Source of the DNA: Nitrosomonas nitrosa
GTDB lineage: Bacteria > Pseudomonadota > Gammaproteobacteria > Burkholderiales > Nitrosomonadaceae
Assembly: GCF_003051105.1 (NCBI RefSeq)
Contig: NZ_QAOO01000008.1
Span: forward strand, 1 to 64,000
Direction of reading: 5' to 3'
Length of the DNA: 64,000 nt
Below are positions 9,013 to 16,195 of this stretch, piece after piece. A program made the position numbers and the translations under genes. Positions within the stretch are counted from its first letter, which is position 1. The number at the start of each line of letters is the position of its first letter. Under the pieces are notes generated by a model. The model saw nothing but the letters and a program-made list of their open reading frames with translations. It searched no databases and was not told the origin of the DNA.

Positions 9013-10136
9013 GCGGTTTGGCGAAAACGTCCATAGCTGTAGTGAGCCGCACAAGCACCCTCAGATGAAACCATGCAAGAGCCCACCGGATTGTCGGGCG
9101 TACAGACCGTACCAAAAATTTTGCAATCCTGCGGTTGCTTGATTCCCCGTAGAATCGCGCCACATTCGCATGCCTTATGGTCAGCAATGGATAGCGCCGG
9201 AATCTGAAAGCGTTTTTCTGCATCGAAATCAGCAAACGCAGCCTTGATCCGCAACGCACTGTAGGGTACCCAGCCCAGCCCACGCCATTCAAAGACACGC
9301 CGCAACTCGAAAACTTCAGCGACCAGATATTGTGCTTTGAGATTACCTTCGCGCGTAACCGCGCGGGTGAATTCGTTTTCCACGTCTGCACGCCCTTGAT
9401 TGATCTGCTGGATAAGCATCAATATCGCCTGCATCACGTCCAGTGGTTCGAAGCCGGCAATAACAACCGGTTTCTGAAATTCTTCAGCGAAATATTCATA
9501 GGGATGACTGCCTATGATAGTGGATACATGGGCGGGGCCGATAAAGCCATCCAAGGGTACCCAGCCAAGTTGACGCACTTCAGGAGACTGCAAAATGTGG
9601 GAAATGGCCGGAGGCGTTAAAACGTGGTTGCAGAATACGGTGAAGTTGTTCAGACCCATCGCTTGTGCCTGCTTGATGGCAATTGCAGTAGGAGGAGTGG
9701 TCGTTTCAAATCCGATAGCAAAAAAGACCACTTGATGCTGCGGATTTTCCTGAGCGATCCGGACTGCATCGATACTTGAATACACCATGCGCACATCGGC
9801 ACCTTGTGCTTTGATTTTCAGGAGACTCATGCCATGATCAGTCGGCACCCGCAGCATATCTCCGTAACTGCACAAGATCACCCCGGGTTGTTGCGCTAAA
9901 CGGATGGCATTTTCTATTCGCCCGACGGGAAGCACACAAACCGGACAACCAGGCCCATGTATCATGCGTACATTACCTGGAAGCAAGTCAGGAATACCAT
10001 AGCGGGAAATGGCATGCGTATGGCCGCCGCAAAATTCCATCAATTGATAGCGCCGGTTAGGATTTACTTCATTCTTAATAGCGGAGGCTATTTTTTTTGC
10101 TAAGGTGCCGTCGCGGAACTCATCTATATACTTCAT
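9009..10136 (-). CDS. hypD: hydrogenase formation protein HypD
   Basis: 375 residues. HypD is a [4Fe-4S] protein that, with HypC, forms the scaffold on which Fe(CN)2CO is assembled. Visible family motifs: MEFCGGHTHAISRYG, MIHGPGCPVCVLP (CxxC-type redox site), GFETTTPPTA, FCNHVLTPPA, and the cluster-binding cysteines in CECGAILRGIKQPQDCKIF and CTPDNPVGSCMVSSEGACAA. The ATG at 10136 lies 5 bp after the hypC stop; a TTG at 10145 overlapping hypC is the alternative start. It overlaps hypE by 4 bp. Order hypC-hypD-hypE is the normal operon order. Confidence 0.96.
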   Translation of the reverse strand: MKYIDEFRDGTLAKKIASAIKNEVNPNRRYQLMEFCGGHTHAISRYGIPDLLPGNVRMIHGPGCPVCVLPVGRIENAIRLAQQPGVILCSYGDMLRVPTDHGMSLLKIKAQGADVRMVYSSIDAVRIAQENPQHQVVFFAIGFETTTPPTAIAIKQAQAMGLNNFTVFCNHVLTPPAISHILQSPEVRQLGWVPLDGFIGPAHVSTIIGSHPYEYFAEEFQKPVVIAGFEPLDVMQAILMLIQQINQGRADVENEFTRAVTREGNLKAQYLVAEVFELRRVFEWRGLGWVPYSALRIKAAFADFDAEKRFQIPALSIADHKACECGAILRGIKQPQDCKIFGTVCTPDNPVGSCMVSSEGACAAHYSYGRFRQTA

Positions 10137-10141
10137 ATCAT

Positions 10142-10381
10142 TCAATTATCCGCAAAAGGATCATCCTCATTTTGCATTTTGGCGAACATCGCTAAGGTTT
10201 GTTGTGCCTCAAGCGGATCTATTTTTTGTAGGGCGAAACCCACATGCACGATGACGTAATCACCAATTTCAACGTTCTCCATCAATGCAAGCGAAACTTC
10301 CCGACGTATGCCACTTAGATTGACGATCGCACAATCTTCCGAGACAATTTCTTCGACACAAGCAGGGATAGCTAGACACAT
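10142..10381 (-). CDS. hypC: hydrogenase assembly chaperone HypC
   Basis: 79 residues of the HypC/HybG/HupF family. The invariant Met-Cys N-terminus (MCLAIPACVEEI) supplies the cysteine that contacts the iron of the Fe(CN)2CO intermediate and of the large subunit precursor. The remainder (VSLALMENVEIGDYVIVHVG) is the small beta-barrel. It is the first gene of hypC-hypD-hypE and is divergent from the L,D-transpeptidase gene. hypA, hypB, hypF and hydrogenase structural genes are not in the window, so the target enzyme must be encoded elsewhere or be absent. Confidence 0.95.
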   Translation of the reverse strand: MCLAIPACVEEIVSEDCAIVNLSGIRREVSLALMENVEIGDYVIVHVGFALQKIDPLEAQQTLAMFAKMQNEDDPFADN

Positions 10382-10533
10382 AAGAAAATTAAATCATCCG
10401 GCAAAAGTACCGTTATGAGAAGAAGCGGCCGTTCAGCCGAAATATCGATAGAACAGCTTCAATAAAGCATGGTAACGTGATTCAATTGCGTTTGCTAGAT
10501 TTTAATACAAACATTAACCCATCATTTTTTTCT

Positions 10534-11079
10534 ATGTACAGAAAATTACTAATACTGATAGTTTTTCTATTTTTTTCTCTCCCATCGAGCGCACATCAAG
10601 ATATCTGGATTAATGTGGATACAGAAAATCTGACACTTGCCGTCATGAATGGAGAAGCGATCGAAGTCGTATTCGACAATATCGCAATCGGTCGCTTTGG
10701 CGCAAGCAAAGCCCGGATGAAAAACGATGACAGAACCCCGCTGGGCAGTTTCCGTATTGGGTGGATAAAAGAAAAAAGTCAGTATTACCGATTTTATGGT
10801 TTCAACTATCCTACGCGAGAAGTTGCGGATCTTGCACTCGCGGAAAACCGGATCGATAAAGACACATGGCAAACGATCATCAACGCTATCGAAGCAGGAA
10901 GAATCCCTCCACAAAACACGCCTCTGGGCGGTTATCTAGGCATCCATGGCATAGGCAAGGGCGACCGGAAGGTACACGAACAGTTCAACTGGACTAACGG
11001 GTGCATCGCACTGACCAACGAACAACTTGATAAATTGAGTAAATGGTTAAAACCAGGCGTACTTGTGGAGATTCGTTAA
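10534..11079 (+). CDS. L,D-transpeptidase family (YkuD domain) exported protein
   Basis: 181 residues with a signal peptide (MYRKLLILIVFLFFSLPSSA). The YkuD catalytic domain is seen from about residue 45, ending in GIHGIGKGDRKVHEQFNWTN and GCIALTNEQL; the cysteine of GCIAL is the expected nucleophile and the upstream HG its partner histidine. The WTNGCIA variant is common in the YafK-like branch. Such enzymes act on peptidoglycan in the periplasm by cross-linking or by attaching or releasing proteins. The ATG at 10534 is preferred over a GTG at 10477 because it places the signal peptide at the N-terminus. It stands alone, divergent from hypC. Confidence 0.85.
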   Translation: MYRKLLILIVFLFFSLPSSAHQDIWINVDTENLTLAVMNGEAIEVVFDNIAIGRFGASKARMKNDDRTPLGSFRIGWIKEKSQYYRFYGFNYPTREVADLALAENRIDKDTWQTIINAIEAGRIPPQNTPLGGYLGIHGIGKGDRKVHEQFNWTNGCIALTNEQLDKLSKWLKPGVLVEIR

Positions 11080-11420
11080 GGAAATATTGCTCACTTCCTG
11101 AATAAATCATTGAGGAATATTGGTTAGTTCCTGCGCCAGCATTACTATGACATGACCGCCCCGGTACCTTCACGGACAATATCATTGCCGCCATATATCT
11201 ATATTACAGATGCATCTTCTAAATTTTACTTAGTGCAGTCTCTCTTGTATTGTCCCTCCCTCTTAAACAAACTTTTACATATGTTTGTATGTTCCAATCG
11301 AGAAACAAAAAAGTAATAAGCAGAATAAATAGATAACTTAAATAAAAAATAAAGCAAAAATTCTAGTGGTAATCAGAACCGTAACGATGAAGATAGTCGA
11401 TATTATTAATTTACTGTTCT
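11080..11420. other. AT-rich intergenic region before the tracrRNA gene
   Basis: 341 bp with no credible gene. It begins with an imperfect direct repeat (11080-11100 and 11114-11133, both of the form GGAA-TATTG-...-TTCCTG) directly after the L,D-transpeptidase stop. The rest is strongly AT-rich. The cas9 promoter must lie here or across the tracrRNA gene, but no convincing -35/-10 pair was found for it. Confidence 0.4.
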
Positions 11421-11454
11421 AAAAATAATAATGCCCGGTAGTCCCCTACCGGGC
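11421..11454 (-). terminator. terminator hairpin of the tracrRNA
   Basis: On the minus strand GCCCGGTAG (from 11454), loop GGGA, CTACCGGGC, then ATTATTATTTTT. The stem is a perfect 9 bp. This is the final hairpin of the tracrRNA and a typical rho-independent terminator. Confidence 0.88.
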
Positions 11455-11521
11455 GGATACGACTCGAATCTTTCGATTCAGCTTATTGTAGCAACGGCTC
11501 TCACCCCGGATGAGCTACAAC
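11421..11521 (-). ncRNA. tracrRNA of the type II-C CRISPR system
   Basis: Deduced RNA of about 100 nt on the minus strand. The anti-repeat occupies 11520-11486. It starts TTGTAGCTCATCCGGGGTGA, which pairs almost perfectly with the minus-strand CRISPR repeat, then runs GAGCCGTTGCTACAATAAGC. The CCGTTGCTACAATAAG piece matches the equivalent part of Neisseria tracrRNA, with the usual bulge opposite the repeat's TCCCT. Next come a small hairpin (GAATC-GAAA-GATTC, 11479-11466) and the terminator hairpin. A promoter with near-consensus spacing sits immediately upstream, inside the start of cas9. The RNA pairs with pre-crRNA, allows RNase III processing and anchors the guide in Cas9. Confidence 0.9.
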
Positions 11522-11527
11522 AGCGAT

Positions 11528-11556
11528 ATTATCAGGGAGAATGAAATGTCAGACAA
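11528..11556 (-). promoter_or_regulatory. predicted tracrRNA promoter, inside the 5' end of cas9
   Basis: Minus-strand TTGTCT (11556-11551), a 17-bp spacer and GATAAT (11533-11528) predict a start at about 11521, exactly where the anti-repeat begins. The -35 lies within the first codons of cas9, and the region between covers the cas9 ribosome-binding site and start codon, so RNA polymerase starting here could interfere with cas9 expression. Confidence 0.6.
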
Positions 11557-14500
11557 GTATCACGACGAAATTAATTCTGTTCCGCTCACTCTCGGGCTGG
11601 ATATCGGTATGGCTTCGGTTGGGTGGGCAGTGCTAGCGCCTGACCGAATCGTGGATTTAGGGGTACGAGCATTCGATAAAGCAGAAACAGCGAAAGAAGG
11701 CGAATCACTCAACAAAGTTCGACGGGATGCGCGTCTCATGCGCCGCCGTCTGCAGCGCCGTGCCTGGAGATTGACTAAGCTTGCTAGACTATTGAAACAA
11801 GAAGGATTAATTCCTGACATTAAATTATTCAAAACGCAACAGCCGTTTACCCAATCTCTCTGGCAACTTCGTGTACAGGGGTTGGATCGCTTGCTTAGCA
11901 ATGAAGAATGGGCACGAGTCATATACCATCTCTGCAAACATCGTGGTTTTCATTGGATCAGCCGTGCAGAGGAAAAAGCATTAGAAAGTGATAGCAAGGG
12001 GGAAGGCGGGAAAGTCAAGCGGGGTCTTGCCAAAACCAAGCAATTGACGCAAGAAAAGGGCTATCGCACTGCAGCCGAAATGGTGCTAACAGAATTCCCT
12101 GGAGCGCAGCGTAATAAAGCGGGAGATTACGGGAAAGCCCTATCACGAACTCTTCTTGCGGATGAACTGAAGATGCTTTTTAGATGCCAGAGAAAACTTG
12201 GCAACCCTTATTCCAGCATTGAATTGGAGACCAAAATTTTAGGTAATGGTGATCAAAAGAGCGGTTTGTTCTGGCAGCAGAATCCCGCATTAGCTGGAGA
12301 CGCCTTGTTGAAAATGCTCGGATGCTGCACTCTCGAAAAAATGGAATACCGTGCTCCCAGAGCAAGCTTTACCGCGGAGCGCCATGTCTGGCTGACACGT
12401 TTGAACAATTTACGCATTATATTGGATGGGGTTATTCGACCGTTGAATTTACAGGAACGCACGGCCGTATTACTGCTGCCTTATCAGCAAACGAGTGATT
12501 TTACCTACAAACAATTGCGCAATGCGTTGCAGAAAATTGGTTTGTCAGATTCATTTCGATATGCGGGTCTCGCTTATCCAAGTGAAAAGCAGAAAGGTGA
12601 TGGAAAAGCTAAAAACCCAGAAGATGAAAAGTTGATTAGACTGCCAGCTTGGCAAACATTAAAAAAAGTACTTAAAGATGAAGGATTGGAAGCAGAATGG
12701 CAGCAAATTTCGACAGCGGCGCTGGAGGGACACCCCGAGCTGCTTGATCAAATTGCCCGTGTTCTCAGCGTGTACAAGGAAGAACAAGAAATCAGCGGCG
12801 AATTAGAAAAGCTCGATCTACCCAACAAAACCAGAATGATCGAAGCATTGAGCGAGATCAGCTTTAAAGAATTTCATGCCTTATCGCTAAAAGCGCTCTA
12901 CAAGATCGTACCTCTCATGGAAACGGGGCTACGCTATGATCAAGCCTGTGAACAAGCAGGTTACCACCACAGCCAATTACCCGCGGTAATTAAAGATAAA
13001 TATTTACCTCCCTTTTATGCTGGCAGAACCAAAGATGGCCGCATGATTTTCAACAAAGATAGGGATGTCCCGCGCAATCCGGTGGTACTACGTGCCCTGA
13101 ATCAGGCACGCAAGGTCGTCAACGCAATTATCCGCAAATATGGCTTGCTGCATTCAGTCCATATCGAAATGGCACGCGATCTATCCAAACCTTTCAATGA
13201 GCGCAAAAAAATTGAAAAGGCCCAAGGTGAATTTCGCGAACGCAATGATAAAGATAAAGCTCAATTCACCGAGGAATTCAATTTTGTTAGCACACCTAAA
13301 GGCAAAGAATTCGAGAAATATCAGCTTTATCGGGAACAGCAAGGCAAGTGCGCTTATTCGCAGGAACCCCTAGATATTCATCGTGCTCTCTTCGAGCAAG
13401 GCTATGCCGAGATCGACCATGCCCTACCTTATTCACGCAGCTTCGATGATAGCAAAAACAATCGGGTACTGGTACTGTCCCGCGAAAACCGCAACAAGGG
13501 CAATATGACCCCCTACGAATACCTGGACGGTAAGAACAACAGTGAACGCTGGCGGCAGTTTGTAGCTTTCGTCGAATCGAACAAGGCTTACCGCCAGGCT
13601 AAGCGTAATCGGCTGCTCAAGAAGGATTTCGGTGAGGAGGATGCAAAAGATTTCAGGGAGCGGAATTTGAATGACACACGCTACATCAGCCGCTTCTTCA
13701 AGAACTATATCGAGCGTTATTTGCAACTGCACGAGGACAGCGAAGCCAAACGCTGTGTTGTCGTAAACGGACAATTGACTGCGTTTTTACGTGCACGCTG
13801 GGGACTTAATAAATCACGTCAAGAGAGCGATCGCCACCATGCGCTGGACGCAGCAGTCGTCGCTGCATGCAGCCACGGCATGGTCAAGAGATTGGCTGAC
13901 TATTCGCGCAATCGGGAGCTCGATCAAGTGCGTGCAGGTTTTATTGATATAGCAACGGGAGAAGTGGTTGATTCGGCTATGCTGCGAAAACTGGAAGCGC
14001 ATTTCCCCAGTCCCTGGCCACATTTCCGTGAAGAGTTGAAATTACGATTACAGGTAGATGATCCATCACTGCTAAGAAAAGAAATAGAAAAATTTGCGAC
14101 TTATCCACCGGAGGCGCTTACAACATTGCGTCCTCTATTTGTATCACGCGCGCCGCAACGAAGGAACGGTGGAGCAGCGCATAAAGATACCATCTATAGC
14201 CAACCCAAACAGCTACAGGAAATTGGGCGCGCAGCCCAAAAAGTGCCATTGAGCAGCCTAACACTGAGCGACATGGATAAATTGATCGATCCGCATCGCA
14301 ACGAAAAACTCTACACGGCCATTCGCACCCGGCTTGAACAACATGGTGGCAAGGGCGACAAAGCGTTTCCCCCTGACAAGCCATTGCGCAAGCCTGGGCG
14401 AAAGGGTGATTTGAACGGCCCGGTTGTGCGCAGCGTCAAACTCGTCGACAAATTGACGGGTATTCCGGTGCGAGGTGGTATCGCTAAGAACGACACCATG

Positions 14501-14905
14501 CTGCGCGTGGACATCTTTACCAAAGCAGGTAAATTTCATCTTGTACCAGTTTATGTTCATCATAAGGTCGCCAAGGAACTTCCTAACCGAGCAATTGTGG
14601 CATTTAAAGATGAGAATGAATGGTCATTGATCGACGATAGCTTTACATTCTGCTTCTCACTTTACCCGAATGATTTGCTTAAAATAAAGCTAAAAAAGGA
14701 AACGCAATTCGGATATTTTGCAGGATGTGATCGCTCGACAGGCGCTATCCAATTATGGGCGCATGATCGTAGTCAGAACGTTGGTAAGGATGGATTGATT
14801 CGTGGGATTGGTGCCAAAACTGCACTATCGATTGAAAAATTCCATGTAGATGTGTTAGGTCATATTTTTCCTGCTCCCAAGGAAAAACGCTGTGGTCTGG
14901 CGTAG
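11546..14905 (+). CDS. cas9: CRISPR-associated endonuclease Cas9 (type II-C)
   Basis: RNA-guided DNA endonuclease of 1119 residues, slightly longer than the roughly 1080-residue Neisseria enzyme. All catalytic parts are visible: RuvC-I GLDIGMASVGWAVL (D19), the arginine-rich bridge helix RRDARLMRRRLQRRAWRL (about 60-80), RuvC-II HIEMARDLSK (E541), HNH EIDHALPYSRSFDDSKNN and SRENRNKGN (D624, H625, N648), and RuvC-III SDRHHALDAAVVAA (H764/H765, D768). The C-terminal ~300 residues are the PAM-interacting part. The ATG at 11546 has an AGGGAG site 6 nt upstream; an ATG at 11510 lies inside the tracrRNA anti-repeat and is rejected. The cas1 GTG overlaps its end. It appears intact and should be active. 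Confidence 0.98.
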   Translation: MSDKYHDEINSVPLTLGLDIGMASVGWAVLAPDRIVDLGVRAFDKAETAKEGESLNKVRRDARLMRRRLQRRAWRLTKLARLLKQEGLIPDIKLFKTQQPFTQSLWQLRVQGLDRLLSNEEWARVIYHLCKHRGFHWISRAEEKALESDSKGEGGKVKRGLAKTKQLTQEKGYRTAAEMVLTEFPGAQRNKAGDYGKALSRTLLADELKMLFRCQRKLGNPYSSIELETKILGNGDQKSGLFWQQNPALAGDALLKMLGCCTLEKMEYRAPRASFTAERHVWLTRLNNLRIILDGVIRPLNLQERTAVLLLPYQQTSDFTYKQLRNALQKIGLSDSFRYAGLAYPSEKQKGDGKAKNPEDEKLIRLPAWQTLKKVLKDEGLEAEWQQISTAALEGHPELLDQIARVLSVYKEEQEISGELEKLDLPNKTRMIEALSEISFKEFHALSLKALYKIVPLMETGLRYDQACEQAGYHHSQLPAVIKDKYLPPFYAGRTKDGRMIFNKDRDVPRNPVVLRALNQARKVVNAIIRKYGLLHSVHIEMARDLSKPFNERKKIEKAQGEFRERNDKDKAQFTEEFNFVSTPKGKEFEKYQLYREQQGKCAYSQEPLDIHRALFEQGYAEIDHALPYSRSFDDSKNNRVLVLSRENRNKGNMTPYEYLDGKNNSERWRQFVAFVESNKAYRQAKRNRLLKKDFGEEDAKDFRERNLNDTRYISRFFKNYIERYLQLHEDSEAKRCVVVNGQLTAFLRARWGLNKSRQESDRHHALDAAVVAACSHGMVKRLADYSRNRELDQVRAGFIDIATGEVVDSAMLRKLEAHFPSPWPHFREELKLRLQVDDPSLLRKEIEKFATYPPEALTTLRPLFVSRAPQRRNGGAAHKDTIYSQPKQLQEIGRAAQKVPLSSLTLSDMDKLIDPHRNEKLYTAIRTRLEQHGGKGDKAFPPDKPLRKPGRKGDLNGPVVRSVKLVDKLTGIPVRGGIAKNDTMLRVDIFTKAGKFHLVPVYVHHKVAKELPNRAIVAFKDENEWSLIDDSFTFCFSLYPNDLLKIKLKKETQFGYFAGCDRSTGAIQLWAHDRSQNVGKDGLIRGIGAKTALSIEKFHVDVLGHIFPAPKEKRCGLA

Positions 14906-15797
14906 TATTATGATTTCGCGTCCTGCCAGATTACGACGTGAGCATTATTCGCTGGCGGTCGAGCAGGAACAAACTGCATTTGTTCCTTTTGAGGATATTG
15001 CGGTCATCGTACTCAACCACCCAGAGATTACGCTTACCCATCCGGTGCTCTCAGCTTGCGGTGAATATGGTATCAGCCTGTTTGCCACAGGAACGACACA
15101 TCATCCGAGTGGAGTATTTCTGCCCTTTCTTCCTCACTCTCGTGCGACCCGCTGGATGCGGTTGCAGTTAAATTTGCCACGTCCTGTTGCCAAACAAGCT
15201 TGGGCCACCATTGTACGCAAAAAAATAGCTAATCAAGCAGCATGCCTACAACTCGCCAACAGAGAAGGTATTGACCGTCTAAAATCTTACGAACAACGAG
15301 TACGTTCTGGTGATAGCGATAATCTGGAAGGACAGGCCGCAGCCTTCTATTTCGCACGACTTTTTGGCAAGGATTTTCGCCGTAATCAGATTCATTTTGT
15401 CAATGCTGCGTTGGATTATGGCTATGCAGTGATGCGTGGTGCTATTGCCCGCGCGCTGGTTTCACATGGATTATTACCCTCATTAGGTTTGTTTCATGCC
15501 AGTGAGCAAAATGCCTTCAACTTGGCTGACGACATCATTGAGCCCTTTCGCCCACTCGTTGATCTATTCGCCGTCAATCTCGCTATACCCGATGATGAAA
15601 TATTGCAACCTGACATCAAAGCTGCATTGATTAATTTGCTCAATGTGGATGTATTCATGCCACGGGGAAAAATGTCTGTACTTTCTGCCATTGAGCAATC
15701 AGTCGAGAGCATTGCGCGTCTCTATGAGAGAAACGATAAGGCCTGTCTAGAGTTGCCTAGTTTGATCGGATTAGCATCCCATCAGCTGGAGTATTAA
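14892..15797 (+). CDS. cas1: CRISPR integrase Cas1 (type II)
   Basis: 301 residues. Cas1 is the catalytic subunit of the Cas1-Cas2 complex that integrates new spacers. The start at GTG 14892 gives MVWRSIMISRPARLRREHYS, matching the WRS N-terminus of type II Cas1 proteins; the ATG at 14910 would remove that motif. Metal-binding residues are visible as E146 (NLEGQAAAFYF), H202 (LGLFHASEQNAFNLADD) and an acidic residue in DDIIEPFRP (about 213-217). It overlaps the cas9 end by 14 bp, so the two are translationally coupled, and cas2 follows 3 bp after the stop. Confidence 0.97.
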   Translation: MVWRSIMISRPARLRREHYSLAVEQEQTAFVPFEDIAVIVLNHPEITLTHPVLSACGEYGISLFATGTTHHPSGVFLPFLPHSRATRWMRLQLNLPRPVAKQAWATIVRKKIANQAACLQLANREGIDRLKSYEQRVRSGDSDNLEGQAAAFYFARLFGKDFRRNQIHFVNAALDYGYAVMRGAIARALVSHGLLPSLGLFHASEQNAFNLADDIIEPFRPLVDLFAVNLAIPDDEILQPDIKAALINLLNVDVFMPRGKMSVLSAIEQSVESIARLYERNDKACLELPSLIGLASHQLEY

Positions 15798-15800
15798 ATT

Positions 15801-16133
15801 GTGAGTAAGGAGACTCGGAGATATATGCGCTTACTTGTTTTCTTTGATCTCCCGGTTGTAACTAAAGCGGATCGTCGCGCTTATACCATTTTTCGACGTT
15901 TTTTGCTCAATGATGGCTATGATATGATCCAGTTCTCGGTATATGGACGGATTCTCAATGGAAACGATGCATTAGAGAAGCATATGAAGCGCTTAATCGA
16001 CAACTTGCCGCCGGATGGATCGGTACGCTGTTTAAGTGTCACTGAAAAACAATTTGCTAGTATGAAATTGCTTGTCGGTCTCCCTCTTTTTCAAGAAAAA
16101 AAAGTCAATCCTCAACAATTACTGCTGTTCTAA
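15801..16133 (+). CDS. cas2: CRISPR-associated protein Cas2
   Basis: 110 residues, complete. The beta1 strand with the conserved aspartate is LLVFFDLPV, followed by the [20 protein letters not shown] helix and FSVYGRIL strand of the ferredoxin-like fold. Cas2 bridges two Cas1 dimers in the integration complex. The start is GTG at 15801, 3 bp after the cas1 stop; the ATG at 15825 ([10 protein letters not shown]) is an alternative. No csn2 or cas4 follows, which together with Cas9 type marks the locus as II-C. Confidence 0.95.
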   Translation: MSKETRRYMRLLVFFDLPVVTKADRRAYTIFRRFLLNDGYDMIQFSVYGRILNGNDALEKHMKRLIDNLPPDGSVRCLSVTEKQFASMKLLVGLPLFQEKKVNPQQLLLF

Positions 16134-16195
16134 GCAATTTTTTTTACTCAAAACACCCTTCACATGTAAGTGGGAAGGGTGTTTCTGTAAGGTCT
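16134..16195. promoter_or_regulatory. leader-position spacer between cas2 and the array
   Basis: 62 bp, T-rich after the cas2 stop and then mostly hairpin. This is the cas-proximal flank where new spacers would be expected to enter, because the opposite end of the array is the decayed one. It is very short for a leader. No promoter reading into the array on the plus strand is evident. Confidence 0.4.
16151..16184. terminator. stem-loop separating cas2 from the CRISPR array
   Basis: Perfect 11-bp arms AAACACCCTTC (16151-16161) and GAAGGGTGTTT (16174-16184) with a 12-nt loop. Minus-strand reading gives the stem followed by TTTTG, plus-strand reading TTTCTG, so it could stop array transcripts arriving from the right and, more weakly, the cas operon from the left. 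Confidence 0.55.

Noticed and set aside
8488..9036. 182-residue reading frame opposite hypE
   Set aside because: Antisense to a well-conserved gene, no family features, and biased composition expected from the opposite frame.
11486..11545. tracrRNA reading on the plus strand into cas9
   Set aside because: The plus strand has an anti-repeat-like sequence because the repeat ends are palindromic, but no hairpins or terminator follow before cas9, whereas the minus strand has both and also the CCGTTGCTACAATAAG block known from Neisseria tracrRNA.
11510..11545. cas9 start at the ATG at 11510
   Set aside because: It lies within the anti-repeat and has no ribosome-binding site; the ATG at 11546 has AGGGAG at the right distance.
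14892..14909. Starting cas1 at the ATG at 14910
   Set aside because: It would remove the WRS motif conserved at the N-terminus of type II Cas1 proteins; the GTG at 14892 keeps it.
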